The translations under genes were made by a program, and so were the position numbers. From positions 1 through 20,899 of IMG/VR virus record IMGVR_UViG_3300042392_001644: a DNA stretch of 20,899 nucleotides, one strand, 5' to 3'. Numbering within the stretch: position 1 is the first letter of the stretch; every line of letters starts with the position of its first letter. This stretch comes from a virus. Below, in pieces: positions 7,079 to 14,286 of this stretch. A model generated the notes under the pieces. The model did not search any database, was not told where the DNA came from, and was given only the letters and a program-made list of their open reading frames with translations.

Positions 7079-10000
7079 ATGCCATTAAATGTATTTAGAG
7101 CTTCAGGTAAGGCTGCTCCAGCCACACAAGTATTCAATGCCCCCGCAACATTCGTCGTTCCTGCAGGCGTATATTCTATAGATATATCTGGTCGTGGCGG
7201 CAATGGAAACGCTGGTAATGCAGGCAATCCTGGTACTGCTGGCAATGCTGGTAATCCTGGAAATAATGGGGCCGCAGGAACTGGTGGTGCTGGTGGTACA
7301 GCTGGGACATCTGGCAATCCTGGCGCATCAGGAAATGCTGGCACAAACGGGGCCGGCGGAGCTGGCGGTGCTGGTGGTACAGCTGGAACATCTGGAAATC
7401 CCGGCGCATCAGGAAATGCTGGCACAAACGGTGCTGGCGGCCCAGGAGGAGCCGGAGGTGCTGCAGGGAATGCTGGGAATCCAGGTGCCACTGGCAATGC
7501 AGGTACGAATGGTGCTGGCGGAGCTGGCGGTGCTGGTGGTACTGCTGGAAATGCTGGAGCGACAGGAAACTCCGGCAATCCCGGTACTAATGGTGCCGGT
7601 GGTGCAGGCGGTGCTGCTGGTAATGCTGGGAATCCAGGTGCCACTGGCAATGCTGGTAACCCAGGAACAAATGGCGCCGGCGGTGCTGGCGGTGCTGCTG
7701 GTAATGCTGGGAATCCAGGTGCCACAGGAAACTCTGGTAATCCTGGTACCAATGGTGCCGGCGGTGCTGGCGGTGCAAGAGGAAATGCTGGGAATCCAGG
7801 TGCCACAGGAAACTCTGGAAATCCAGGAAATAATGGTGCCGGCGGTGCTGGTGGCACTGGCGGTAGCGCAGGTACGGGAGGAGGCGGCGGACAAGGTTCA
7901 GCCCGACCTTGCGGTGGCGGAGCCGGTAGCGGTGGTAGTCCGGGCGGTGGCTGCGGTTGTTTTGGCACCCCATTTGCGCCTTGTTCTGCCCCCGGCGGCG
8001 CCGGAGGCTCTCCTGGCGGAGGAAATGGTGGCTTTGGTGGAAGCGCAAATCTTGGGGGGTGCGTTTGCGGCGGCGGCGGTGGCGGCGGCGGAGGCGGCGG
8101 TAGCGGAGTGACTGGTAATTCAGGGAGTGCAGGTGGTGCGGGTGCCAATGGAAGTGCTGGAAATACTGGAGCCGCAGGATCAGGGGCAACTGCTGGAGCA
8201 GCAGGAAGTCCCGGTGGAGCTGGGGCCAATGGAAATGCTGGAAATACTGGAGCAGCAGGAACTGGAGCAAACGCTGGAGCAGCAGGAAGTCCTGGTGGAG
8301 CTGGTGCCAATGGTAATGCCGGCACAACAGGGGCGGCTGGAACTGGAGCAAACGCCGGAGCAGCAGGAAGTCCTGGCGGTGCCGGTGCTAATGGTAATGC
8401 CGGCACAACAGGGGCCGCAGGTACAGGGGCAACTGCTGGAGCAGCAGGAAATCCAGGTAATGCAGGCGCAGCAGGAAATACTGGAGCAAATGGTAATGCA
8501 GGAACAGGGGCAACCGCTGGATCTACTGGCAATCCAGGTAATGCCGGCGCAGCAGGAAATCCAGGTGCAAATGGTAATGCCGGCACTGGAGCTAATCCAG
8601 GGGCAGCAGGGAGCCCTGGAAATGCCGGAGCAGCAGGAAATACTGGAGCAAATGGTAATGCTGGCACTGGAGCTAATCCAGGAGCAGCAGGAAATCCAGG
8701 CGGTGCCGGAGCTGCTGGTAATGCTGGGACTGGCGCAGCAAACGGAAATCCGGGATCAAGTGGAAACCCAGGCAACGTTTCAACGTTTGGTTCCTTAGCT
8801 AATTTTCCAGGTGGAACCGGTGGTACTGGTGGGGCTGGAGGAAATGCTACAAACGGAGCAGCTGGCTCGGCCGGAACTTCTGGAAATCCAGGTGGATCAG
8901 GCAATCCCGGAAATAATGGGGCTGCAGGAACTGGCGGTGCTGGTGGTACAGCTGGGACATCTGGTGGTATTGGAGGAACAGGCAATCCCGGTAACAATGG
9001 AGCTGCTGGTACAGGCGGCGCCGGAGGATCGGCCGGTACTTCCGGAGGTATTGGAGGAACAGGCAATCCCGGTAATAATGGAGCTGCAGGAACTGGTGGT
9101 GCTGGTGGTACAGCTGGGACATCTGGTGGTATTGGAGGAACAGGCAATCCTGGCACCAATGGGGCTGGTGGTGCAGGAGGAGCTGGTGGTAATGCTGGTA
9201 ATCCAGGAGCCACTGGTAATGCCGGCAATCCAGGAAATAACGGTGCTGGTGGTGCAGGCGGTGCTGCTGGTAATGCTGGTAATCCAGGAGCCACTGGCAA
9301 TGCTGGTAATCCAGGAAATAACGGTGCTGGTGGTGCAGGCGGTGCAAGAGGAAATGCTGGGAATCCAGGAGCCACTGGCAATGCTGGTAACCCAGGAACA
9401 AATGGCGCCGGTGGTGCAGGAGGAGCTGGTGGTACGGCGGGTAACTCCGGATCTCCTGGCAACGCTGGTGTAGGCGGAGGCGGCGGAGGCGGCGGAGGCG
9501 GAGGCGGAGCATCGGGTTGGACTTTAAAGCAAGGTGGTAGCGGCGCCGGCAATGCTGGTACCGCGGGTAATTCAGGCAACATAAGTGGTGCTACTAACGG
9601 CAACGGCGGCGCAGGCGGCAATGGAGGACTTCTTTCGGGCGCTGCCGGTGGTTCAGGTAATGCAGGAACACCAGGCAGCGCAGGAAATACAGGAGCCGCA
9701 GGAACTGGAGCAAACGCTGGAGCAGCAGGAAGTCCTGGTAATGCAGGCGCCAATGGAAGTGCTGGAAATACTGGGGCCGCAGGAACTGGAGCAAACGCTG
9801 GAGCAGCAGGAAGTCCTGGTAATGCCGGCGCTGCAGGAAGCGCTGGTACAACAGGAGCGGCAGGAACTGGAGCAAATCCAGGAGCAGCAGGAAGTCCAGG
9901 CGGTGCAGGAGCCAACGGAAATGCTGGTACAACAGGAGCGGCAGGAACTGGAGCAAATCCAGGAGCAGCAGGAAGTCCTGGTAATGCCGGCGCTGCAGGA

Positions 10001-10441
10001 AATGCCGGAGCGACTGGCAATGCAGGAACTGGAGCTACAAATGGTGCAGCTGGAAATCCAGGAGGTGCAGGAGCAGCAGGAAATGCTGGAGCGACTGGCA
10101 ATGCAGGAACTGGAGCTACAAATGGTGCGGCTGGAAACCCAGGCGGTGCCGGAGCTGCTGGTAATGCTGGCACAACAGGAGCAGCTGGAACTGGAGCTAC
10201 AAATGGTGCGGCTGGAAATCCAGGAGGCGCAGGAGCAGCAGGAAATACTGGCACAGCAGGTAGTGCTGGAACTGGAGCGACCGCCGGAACAGCCGGCACA
10301 TCAAATCCTGGAGCATCAGGAAACGCTGGTAATATTGGTACTACGACAAATTCAGTATCAGTAAAAGTATACCCATATCAAATAGTTTCTATAAATATTG
10401 GAACAGGCAGCGCTAATGGTACGATGAGTGTAACATTTTAG
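7079..10441 (+). CDS. Giant Gly/Ala/Asn-rich fibre (polyglycine-type repeats)
   Basis: A 1120-aa protein; AGAAGG 7 bases before the ATG. Residues 1-45 (FNAPATFVVPAGVYSIDISGRGG) match the entry motif of phage glycine-rich tail domains. Residues 36-1080 are G-x-x triplets, often in 27-residue units (nine triplets), such as GTN-GAG-GAG-GAA-GNA-GNP-GAT-GNA-GNP. The order is triplet block, six-Cys island (residues 278-330), poly-Gly, second block type (GAAGSPGGAGAN); then a linker GNVSTFGSLANFPGG near residue 565 and the same plan again with a second poly-Gly. The C-terminus (SVSVKVYPYQIVSINIGTG) is beta-rich. G-x-x repeats like these form polyglycine-II bundles in the phage S16 gp38 adhesin; a receptor-binding or surface-coating role is inferred. 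Asn-Pro-Gly and Ser-Pro-Gly are frequent. The complementary strand is stop-free only because of GGN codons. Confidence 0.8.
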   Translation: MPLNVFRASGKAAPATQVFNAPATFVVPAGVYSIDISGRGGNGNAGNAGNPGTAGNAGNPGNNGAAGTGGAGGTAGTSGNPGASGNAGTNGAGGAGGAGGTAGTSGNPGASGNAGTNGAGGPGGAGGAAGNAGNPGATGNAGTNGAGGAGGAGGTAGNAGATGNSGNPGTNGAGGAGGAAGNAGNPGATGNAGNPGTNGAGGAGGAAGNAGNPGATGNSGNPGTNGAGGAGGARGNAGNPGATGNSGNPGNNGAGGAGGTGGSAGTGGGGGQGSARPCGGGAGSGGSPGGGCGCFGTPFAPCSAPGGAGGSPGGGNGGFGGSANLGGCVCGGGGGGGGGGGSGVTGNSGSAGGAGANGSAGNTGAAGSGATAGAAGSPGGAGANGNAGNTGAAGTGANAGAAGSPGGAGANGNAGTTGAAGTGANAGAAGSPGGAGANGNAGTTGAAGTGATAGAAGNPGNAGAAGNTGANGNAGTGATAGSTGNPGNAGAAGNPGANGNAGTGANPGAAGSPGNAGAAGNTGANGNAGTGANPGAAGNPGGAGAAGNAGTGAANGNPGSSGNPGNVSTFGSLANFPGGTGGTGGAGGNATNGAAGSAGTSGNPGGSGNPGNNGAAGTGGAGGTAGTSGGIGGTGNPGNNGAAGTGGAGGSAGTSGGIGGTGNPGNNGAAGTGGAGGTAGTSGGIGGTGNPGTNGAGGAGGAGGNAGNPGATGNAGNPGNNGAGGAGGAAGNAGNPGATGNAGNPGNNGAGGAGGARGNAGNPGATGNAGNPGTNGAGGAGGAGGTAGNSGSPGNAGVGGGGGGGGGGGGASGWTLKQGGSGAGNAGTAGNSGNISGATNGNGGAGGNGGLLSGAAGGSGNAGTPGSAGNTGAAGTGANAGAAGSPGNAGANGSAGNTGAAGTGANAGAAGSPGNAGAAGSAGTTGAAGTGANPGAAGSPGGAGANGNAGTTGAAGTGANPGAAGSPGNAGAAGNAGATGNAGTGATNGAAGNPGGAGAAGNAGATGNAGTGATNGAAGNPGGAGAAGNAGTTGAAGTGATNGAAGNPGGAGAAGNTGTAGSAGTGATAGTAGTSNPGASGNAGNIGTTTNSVSVKVYPYQIVSINIGTGSANGTMSVTF
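7190..8770 (+). repeat. First half of Gly-triplet duplication
   Basis: Block A (about 7190-7880, GNAGNPGATG units of 81 bp), the Cys-containing Gly insert (7910-8068), a poly-Gly run (about 8067-8103), then block B (8110-8770, units of the type GNTGAAGTGANAGAAGSPGGAGANGNA, also 27 codons). Adjacent units are strongly similar at DNA level. Confidence 0.75.
8811..10317 (+). repeat. Second half of Gly-triplet duplication
   Basis: Repeats the plan of the first half: an A-like block (8811-9465), a poly-Gly run (about 9473-9507, some 1.4 kb from the first), a different insert containing SGWTLKQGG in place of the Cys island, then a B-like block (about 9660-10317). Stretches such as the ones encoding GTGANAGAAGSPG recur nearly base for base in both halves, so the gene probably grew by duplication of a roughly 1.5-kb segment. 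Confidence 0.65.
10390..10397 (+). promoter_or_regulatory. T4-type late promoter octamer TATAAATA
   Basis: Exact TATAAATA within the last codons of the 1120-aa gene, 70 bases upstream of the ATG at 10468. It could start the late transcript of the + strand accessory genes. Chance occurrence in AT-rich coding sequence (codons for SINIG) is possible. Confidence 0.5.
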
Positions 10442-10467
10442 CACAAATAACAAAAAGGAAACAATAC

Positions 10468-10773
10468 ATGCTAGTAGGAATTAAAGACGTTTATCTTTAT
10501 ACTGGTTTGACTACGACAGGTGGCAACGACTCTGCTGCAGCCTATCAGTGGCTACAGGATAATAACATTGAGTTTACTCATTTATCATACAACGATAGTA
10601 GTCAATACGAATCTGTATTCAATGCTCTAAATACATGGGATATTGGAGAATTTACTGATTTTCCATTTGTCATCTACGATGAAAAACATGACGATTTTAC
10701 CGCAGTCAAACAAGCATTGATTGGCTTAGATGCCATCACAGAGAGCAACTTAGTCGAACTAGCAGCCCTGTAA
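10468..10773 (+). CDS. Glutaredoxin-fold-like small protein lacking cysteines
   Basis: A 101-aa protein with AAGGAA about 10 bases before the ATG. The order of elements (strand VYLYTG, helix AAYQWLQDNNI, strand FTHLSYND, helix, FPFVIYDE with a proline where thioredoxin-fold proteins have the cis-Pro, and a final helix) resembles a glutaredoxin. There is no Cys at all, so it cannot be a dithiol redox enzyme. Possible roles are a structural or binding protein using the thioredoxin fold. The fold is my inference from the pattern only. It opens the accessory run after the fibre genes, 70 bases after a candidate late promoter. Confidence 0.55.
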   Translation: MLVGIKDVYLYTGLTTTGGNDSAAAYQWLQDNNIEFTHLSYNDSSQYESVFNALNTWDIGEFTDFPFVIYDEKHDDFTAVKQALIGLDAITESNLVELAAL

Positions 10774-10801
10774 TTTACATATATATAATAGAGTCATTCA
10801 T

Positions 10802-11008
10802 TTGGAACATGTTAACATACAAAGAATGGCATTGGTAATGCGTTGCTATGACAAACTTCCACCACATCTCAGAATATGGATCTCAAGCTTACATTTTAGT
10901 TTGCATGATGATCATATTCTGAGAGGTGCGAGCGACGTCGAGCAATGTAAAAAATTTATTGAATCTGGTGGAATACACTATGAAAAACCTGGAAATGGAC
11001 AAAATTGA
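10802..11008 (+). CDS. Small conserved-type protein with YDKLPPHLRIW motif
   Basis: 68 aa if begun at TTG 10802 (AGAG 8 bases upstream), 60 aa from ATG 10826, which has no clear ribosome site; the start is unsettled. The core MRCYDKLPPHLRIWISS resembles a motif that I recall from small proteins of marine phages and alphaproteobacteria (DUF6525-like), of unknown function. A conserved Tyr-Asp followed by Leu-Pro and an amphipathic helix is the only visible feature. Its TGA overlaps the ATG of the following DUF6065-like gene (TGATG), so they are co-translated. Confidence 0.5.
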   Translation: MEHVNIQRMALVMRCYDKLPPHLRIWISSLHFSLHDDHILRGASDVEQCKKFIESGGIHYEKPGNGQN

Positions 11009-11721
11009 TGTTTTCGTTTTTTGAAAAGAATGAGCCTAAACTAGAATTTCTTTGCTATGATGATGATTTAGGAAATATACCAGAACCTTATCCTGCCCGC
11101 AAACTGATACCAGAATGGTATAAAGCTTTGCCAATGAAGAAGGATGTAGGCTTTGATCAATCTACTCTCAAAAGATGCCCACCTTTTCTTGATGCGATGA
11201 TCACGGGTTGGATTATTCCACTCGTTGCTGATGTTGAAATCACTTCGAATGAAGATTGTTCGTTCATTGAATACAACAGCAAATATCCGAGAGCAATGAT
11301 CGAGAATCATTTACAGTGGCAAGTAACATCTGACAAATGCCCCGCTCCACATTTACCAAAACCTCCAATTAAATTCATGAACTGGTGGGCAATCAACTGC
11401 CCGAAAGGATACTCACTGTTGTTTGTTCCACCATTAAATAGACCTGATCCAAGATTTACTTGTTTTTCGGGTATGGTAGACTGCGATGGTTATTTTGAGT
11501 TTATTAACTTTCCATTTGTTTGGAACGAACCCAATTTTAAAGGTATTCTACCTGCTGGTACACCGTTAATGCAGGTTATTCCAATTAAAAGAGATACTTT
11601 GTTTTCGAAAAATGTATGTAGAGCATTCAATGAAACTGAACTGAAAGCACTCAAAGGTACACGTAGAAAGCTTCAAAGTCATGAATCCCATTATCGAGAT
11701 AATATTTGGGAGCGTAAATAA
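11008..11721 (+). CDS. DUF6065-like protein, copy 1
   Basis: A 237-aa protein; ATG 11008 overlaps the upstream stop (TGATG) and is preferred to TTG 11005. It is the first of three homologues in this window. Shared landmarks: a short basic/aromatic start, IPEWYKALP near residue 36, CPPFLDAMITGWIIPLVADVEI near 57-79, PPIKFMNWW, then SLLFVPPLN, GMVDCDG and AGTPLMQVIPIKRD near 180-200. I recall this as a phage family of unknown function (DUF6065). The beta-rich pattern with a late AGTP-x-x-Q-x-IP motif could fit a cupin-like fold, but no catalytic site is evident. It overlaps the PKHD-type oxygenase gene downstream by one base; the same two families are adjacent again on the other strand. Confidence 0.7.
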   Translation: MFSFFEKNEPKLEFLCYDDDLGNIPEPYPARKLIPEWYKALPMKKDVGFDQSTLKRCPPFLDAMITGWIIPLVADVEITSNEDCSFIEYNSKYPRAMIENHLQWQVTSDKCPAPHLPKPPIKFMNWWAINCPKGYSLLFVPPLNRPDPRFTCFSGMVDCDGYFEFINFPFVWNEPNFKGILPAGTPLMQVIPIKRDTLFSKNVCRAFNETELKALKGTRRKLQSHESHYRDNIWERK

Positions 11722-12317
11722 TGGCAGTATATCAAATAGCTCCTTCTCCATCGTTAGGTATACCAGAAATTTCTTTTGCATCATGGCGTGATGGTTTTAC
11801 TGAAGAAGAGATCGATAAAATAGTTAGTATTGGTGATAGTCTCACGATCAAATCTGCTAGTGTTGGACCTGATAGTAAAGTTGAAGAAGCAGTTAGATCA
11901 TCTAAAATAGGTTGGATAAATCTTACGCCCGAGACTAATTTTATATATGATAGAATTGCTTTCATAGCAAGACAACTGAACGGTGAATTCTTCAATCTAG
12001 ATATATGGGGATTTGTAGAGGACTTTCAGTATACTATATACGATGGAAAAGACGATCATTATACGTGGCATCTTGACAGAGGTGGAAATGCAACGAATGC
12101 GCCTCGCAAATTATCTCTTGTAATACAATTATCTGATCCTTCTGAATACGAGGGGGGAGATCTTGAGATATTTGATGCACCCGTGCCGACTCAAGTCACA
12201 AAACAAAAAGGTTTAGTAGTTGCATTCCCGTCCTTTATTTTACACAGAGTAACTCCTGTGACAAAAGGCATTCGTAAAACTCTAGTAGTATGGTTAGCTG
12301 GTCCTCAATTTAAGTGA
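11721..12317 (+). CDS. PKHD/prolyl-4-hydroxylase-type 2OG-Fe(II) oxygenase, copy 1
   Basis: A 198-aa protein, TAATG-coupled to the DUF6065-like gene. It shows the full double-stranded beta-helix signature: HxD (H117, D119 in HYTWHLD), LSDPSEYEGGDLEI, distal His H175 in FPSFILHRVTPV, and R185 for the 2-oxoglutarate C5 carboxylate. This is the pattern of PiuC/YbiX-like PKHD hydroxylases related to P4H alpha subunits. It should hydroxylate a substrate using O2 and 2-oxoglutarate, releasing succinate and CO2. The substrate is unknown; proline or another side chain of a virion protein is one possibility, a lipid or glycan another. Its closest relative here is the gene at 19832-20425. Confidence 0.85.
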   Translation: MAVYQIAPSPSLGIPEISFASWRDGFTEEEIDKIVSIGDSLTIKSASVGPDSKVEEAVRSSKIGWINLTPETNFIYDRIAFIARQLNGEFFNLDIWGFVEDFQYTIYDGKDDHYTWHLDRGGNATNAPRKLSLVIQLSDPSEYEGGDLEIFDAPVPTQVTKQKGLVVAFPSFILHRVTPVTKGIRKTLVVWLAGPQFK

Positions 12318-12323
12318 GATAAT

Positions 12324-12782
12324 ATGACAAGAGAATGTGGAAGTTGCACGAAGTGCTGCGGTTGGTTAACTGGAGAAGCTCTTGGCCATCAATTTTGGCC
12401 AGGAAGGAAATGTCATTTTGTAACTACAAAAGGATGTTCGATACATGAACAACGACCTGAGAATCCGTGCAAATCGTTTAGCTGTGTATGGTTAGGAAAT
12501 GAAAAGTTTCCACTCGGTCTTGATACTATTCCGATGTGGATGAAACCAGACGAATCAAACGTAATTATGGTTTGGAGACAACACGAAAATCCTGATCTTA
12601 GCTTTTTACAACTGCTTGAAGCAGGCGCTCCGCTAACAGCCGAAATACTTAGTTGGGCTATTCAGTATGGTTTGAACAACGGTTTAAATATATTTTATCA
12701 AGTCAACAGTGGTTGGAATAAGATTGGAAACCGACTGTTTTTAGATACAGTGATAGAGGCTGATCTTTCCCAATATACATAA
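12324..12782 (+). CDS. YkgJ-type CxxCxxCC cysteine-cluster protein
   Basis: A 152-aa protein, 6 bases after the oxygenase. Eight cysteines lie in the first 54 residues: C5-x2-C8-x2-C11-C12, C30, C38 (KGCSIHEQRP), C49 and C54. This CxxCxxCC...C.I...RP..C pattern is the YkgJ family, predicted to chelate zinc or iron. The C-terminal 90 residues are specific to this protein (LEAGAPLTAEILSWAI, VNSGWNKIGNRL). No biochemical role is established for most members. Lying between two 2OG-Fe(II) oxygenases, it could bind or deliver iron, or be a metal-dependent modifier; that is inference. Confidence 0.8.
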   Translation: MTRECGSCTKCCGWLTGEALGHQFWPGRKCHFVTTKGCSIHEQRPENPCKSFSCVWLGNEKFPLGLDTIPMWMKPDESNVIMVWRQHENPDLSFLQLLEAGAPLTAEILSWAIQYGLNNGLNIFYQVNSGWNKIGNRLFLDTVIEADLSQYT

Positions 12783-12797
12783 CATAAGGATTTTATT

Positions 12798-13436
12798 ATG
12801 ACAGACATACTTGATCAGTGGCAGTATTTTAGCTCACCTATCTATAGTATTATGAAGCCAGAACTTCTTGATTTCTCAAGAGCAGCATCAAATGCGGCGT
12901 TAAGGGCCGCGCGCAAAATAACAAAAATAAACGATGTATATCCAGTCGTGCAAGCAGATGTGTCTAACGAAGAAGATCTTCTTCCACTGATACAGTACAC
13001 ATTAAACACAGCATGGAATCTTTTGAGCGATCAAGGATACAACATGAATGGACTTTCGACTTATCTTACCGAATGTTGGAGTCAAGAACACCATAAGTAT
13101 TCATCAATGGAGTATCATAATCACAGCGACTGTCAGTTAGTTGCTTTTTATTTTTTAGAGTGCCCGAAAGATCCTCCGCGAATGGTGATTCATGATCCGC
13201 GACCAATGAAACTTATGTTACCACTATACGAACATAATTCTTCTAACATTACCACAGCAACATCGTCTATTAATTTTACGCCAGTTCCTGGTCAACTAAT
13301 GTTTGCAAATTCCTGGCTACCGCATAGCTTTACTCGTAACACATCAACCAAACCTTTCAAATTTATTCACATGAACATTGGTACACGTCCGTACATTGAA
13401 CCTATAGTATATGATGCAACAGCAGAAATAATCTAA
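12798..13436 (+). CDS. 2OG-Fe(II) oxygenase (phage 2OG-FeII_Oxy_5-like)
   Basis: A 212-aa protein with AAGGA before the ATG. Motifs: CWSQEHHKYSSMEYHNHSD at residues 93-111, with metal candidates H107/H109 and D111; FYFLECP; the HDPRP turn at 132-136; and F-x-PVPGQLMFANSWLPH with distal H176, then K188 where the basic 2OG anchor is expected. This order (YHxH, YYL-x-x-P, DPRP, G-x-L-x-F-x-S-x-x-x-H) is that of the putative 2OG oxygenases widespread in marine T4-like phages. It is a different subfamily from the PKHD-type enzyme at 11721. The substrate is unknown. Confidence 0.75.
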   Translation: MTDILDQWQYFSSPIYSIMKPELLDFSRAASNAALRAARKITKINDVYPVVQADVSNEEDLLPLIQYTLNTAWNLLSDQGYNMNGLSTYLTECWSQEHHKYSSMEYHNHSDCQLVAFYFLECPKDPPRMVIHDPRPMKLMLPLYEHNSSNITTATSSINFTPVPGQLMFANSWLPHSFTRNTSTKPFKFIHMNIGTRPYIEPIVYDATAEII

Positions 13437-13437
13437 T

Positions 13438-13659
13438 ATGTCTGAGTTTATGATAAGATTCAATCAATCAAGAGGACAACCTAATCGCGGGACAGAAGAT
13501 CATGTCTGGCGCGTTTTCGAAGATGGTAAAGAATATCTATGTAAAAATGTTATCATTAATGTTCCAAGCCGTGGGGCAAAGACAGGTCAAGATTGGAATA
13601 TCTGTTGCGAAGGTACTATGAGCATATGTAAAGACACCTCTACAATTACTATTAACTAA
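13438..13659 (+). CDS. 73-aa conserved-type phage protein
   Basis: Starts within two bases of the oxygenase stop. The sequence MIRFNQSRGQPNRGTEDHVWRVF...GKEYLCKNVIINVPS...GQDWNICCEG resembles a small protein I have seen repeatedly in marine T4-like phages, without known function. Predicted as a compact beta domain; three cysteines, two adjacent. No signal peptide. It is retained in the middle of the oxygenase run, so it may serve the same pathway, but nothing in the sequence shows how. Confidence 0.6.
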   Translation: MSEFMIRFNQSRGQPNRGTEDHVWRVFEDGKEYLCKNVIINVPSRGAKTGQDWNICCEGTMSICKDTSTITIN

Positions 13660-13677
13660 ATTATTATCGGTGAAATT

Positions 13678-14286
13678 ATGAACTTAGAATTTTCAGAAAT
13701 AAAACTTTATAACCCAGGAGTTCTTAAAACAAGAATTCCAGTTTCTATTTTTGCTGAGTTGACTTGTGACTTGCAAAAGCAAGTTGATAATAATCCGGAA
13801 AAATACAATACTAATTTAGCTGGGCAATTAGAAACAGAATTTCAGTATGTTATTAACGGGCAGTTTAGAGAATGCATAGAGCAAACGTTTCTTGAATATA
13901 GAAGAAAATTTAATTTTTATGAAAATCATAATTATGTCATTGATAATGATGCTTGGGTAAATTTTCAGAAGAAACACGAATATAATCCAATACATTTTCA
14001 CCACAAAGCTATTTCATGGGTGATATGGATTGCAATTCCTTATGATTTAGAAGAGGAATTAAATATGCCAAATGTAAGAGAATCAAACTATAAAGTTGCA
14101 TCAAAGTTTGAATTCATTTATAACTCATTAGACGGTGGAATTAGTACGACTCAATTAGATATTGATAAGACATGGGAAGGTTCTCTTATTATGTTTCCAA
14201 ATTATCTTAAGCATCAGGTATATCCGTTTCAAACTTCAGACGAACATCGTATTTCTATTTCTGGTAATATAGACATTAGAAATTAA
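13678..14286 (+). CDS. Divergent 2OG-oxygenase-like protein
   Basis: A 202-aa protein; GGTGA precedes the ATG. The architecture is that of phage 2OG oxygenases: WVNFQKKHEYNPIHFHHKA (residues 93-110), SWVIWIAIPYDLE, then WEGSLIMFPNYLKHQVYPF with distal H179, and R191 as the likely 2-oxoglutarate anchor. Near the first metal site it has H106, H108 and H109 but no obvious Asp/Glu at the HxD position. It may be a variant using another ligand or a facial triad altered as in 2OG halogenases, or may be non-catalytic; alignment is needed. The stop overlaps the stop of the convergent - strand gene by 4 bases. Confidence 0.65.
   Translation: MNLEFSEIKLYNPGVLKTRIPVSIFAELTCDLQKQVDNNPEKYNTNLAGQLETEFQYVINGQFRECIEQTFLEYRRKFNFYENHNYVIDNDAWVNFQKKHEYNPIHFHHKAISWVIWIAIPYDLEEELNMPNVRESNYKVASKFEFIYNSLDGGISTTQLDIDKTWEGSLIMFPNYLKHQVYPFQTSDEHRISISGNIDIRN

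Noticed and set aside
7072-10299. A 1075-codon open frame on the - strand, Pro/Ala-rich, opposite the Gly-rich fibre
   Set aside because: It mirrors GGN and GCN codons of the sense gene (read as NCC and NGC), lacks a ribosome site, and the sense frame has the recognisable N-terminal domain and upstream AGAAGG.
10774-10801. TATATATAATA as a promoter
   Set aside because: Does not match the T4 late octamer and has no other supporting element; low-complexity AT sequence is common in such gaps.
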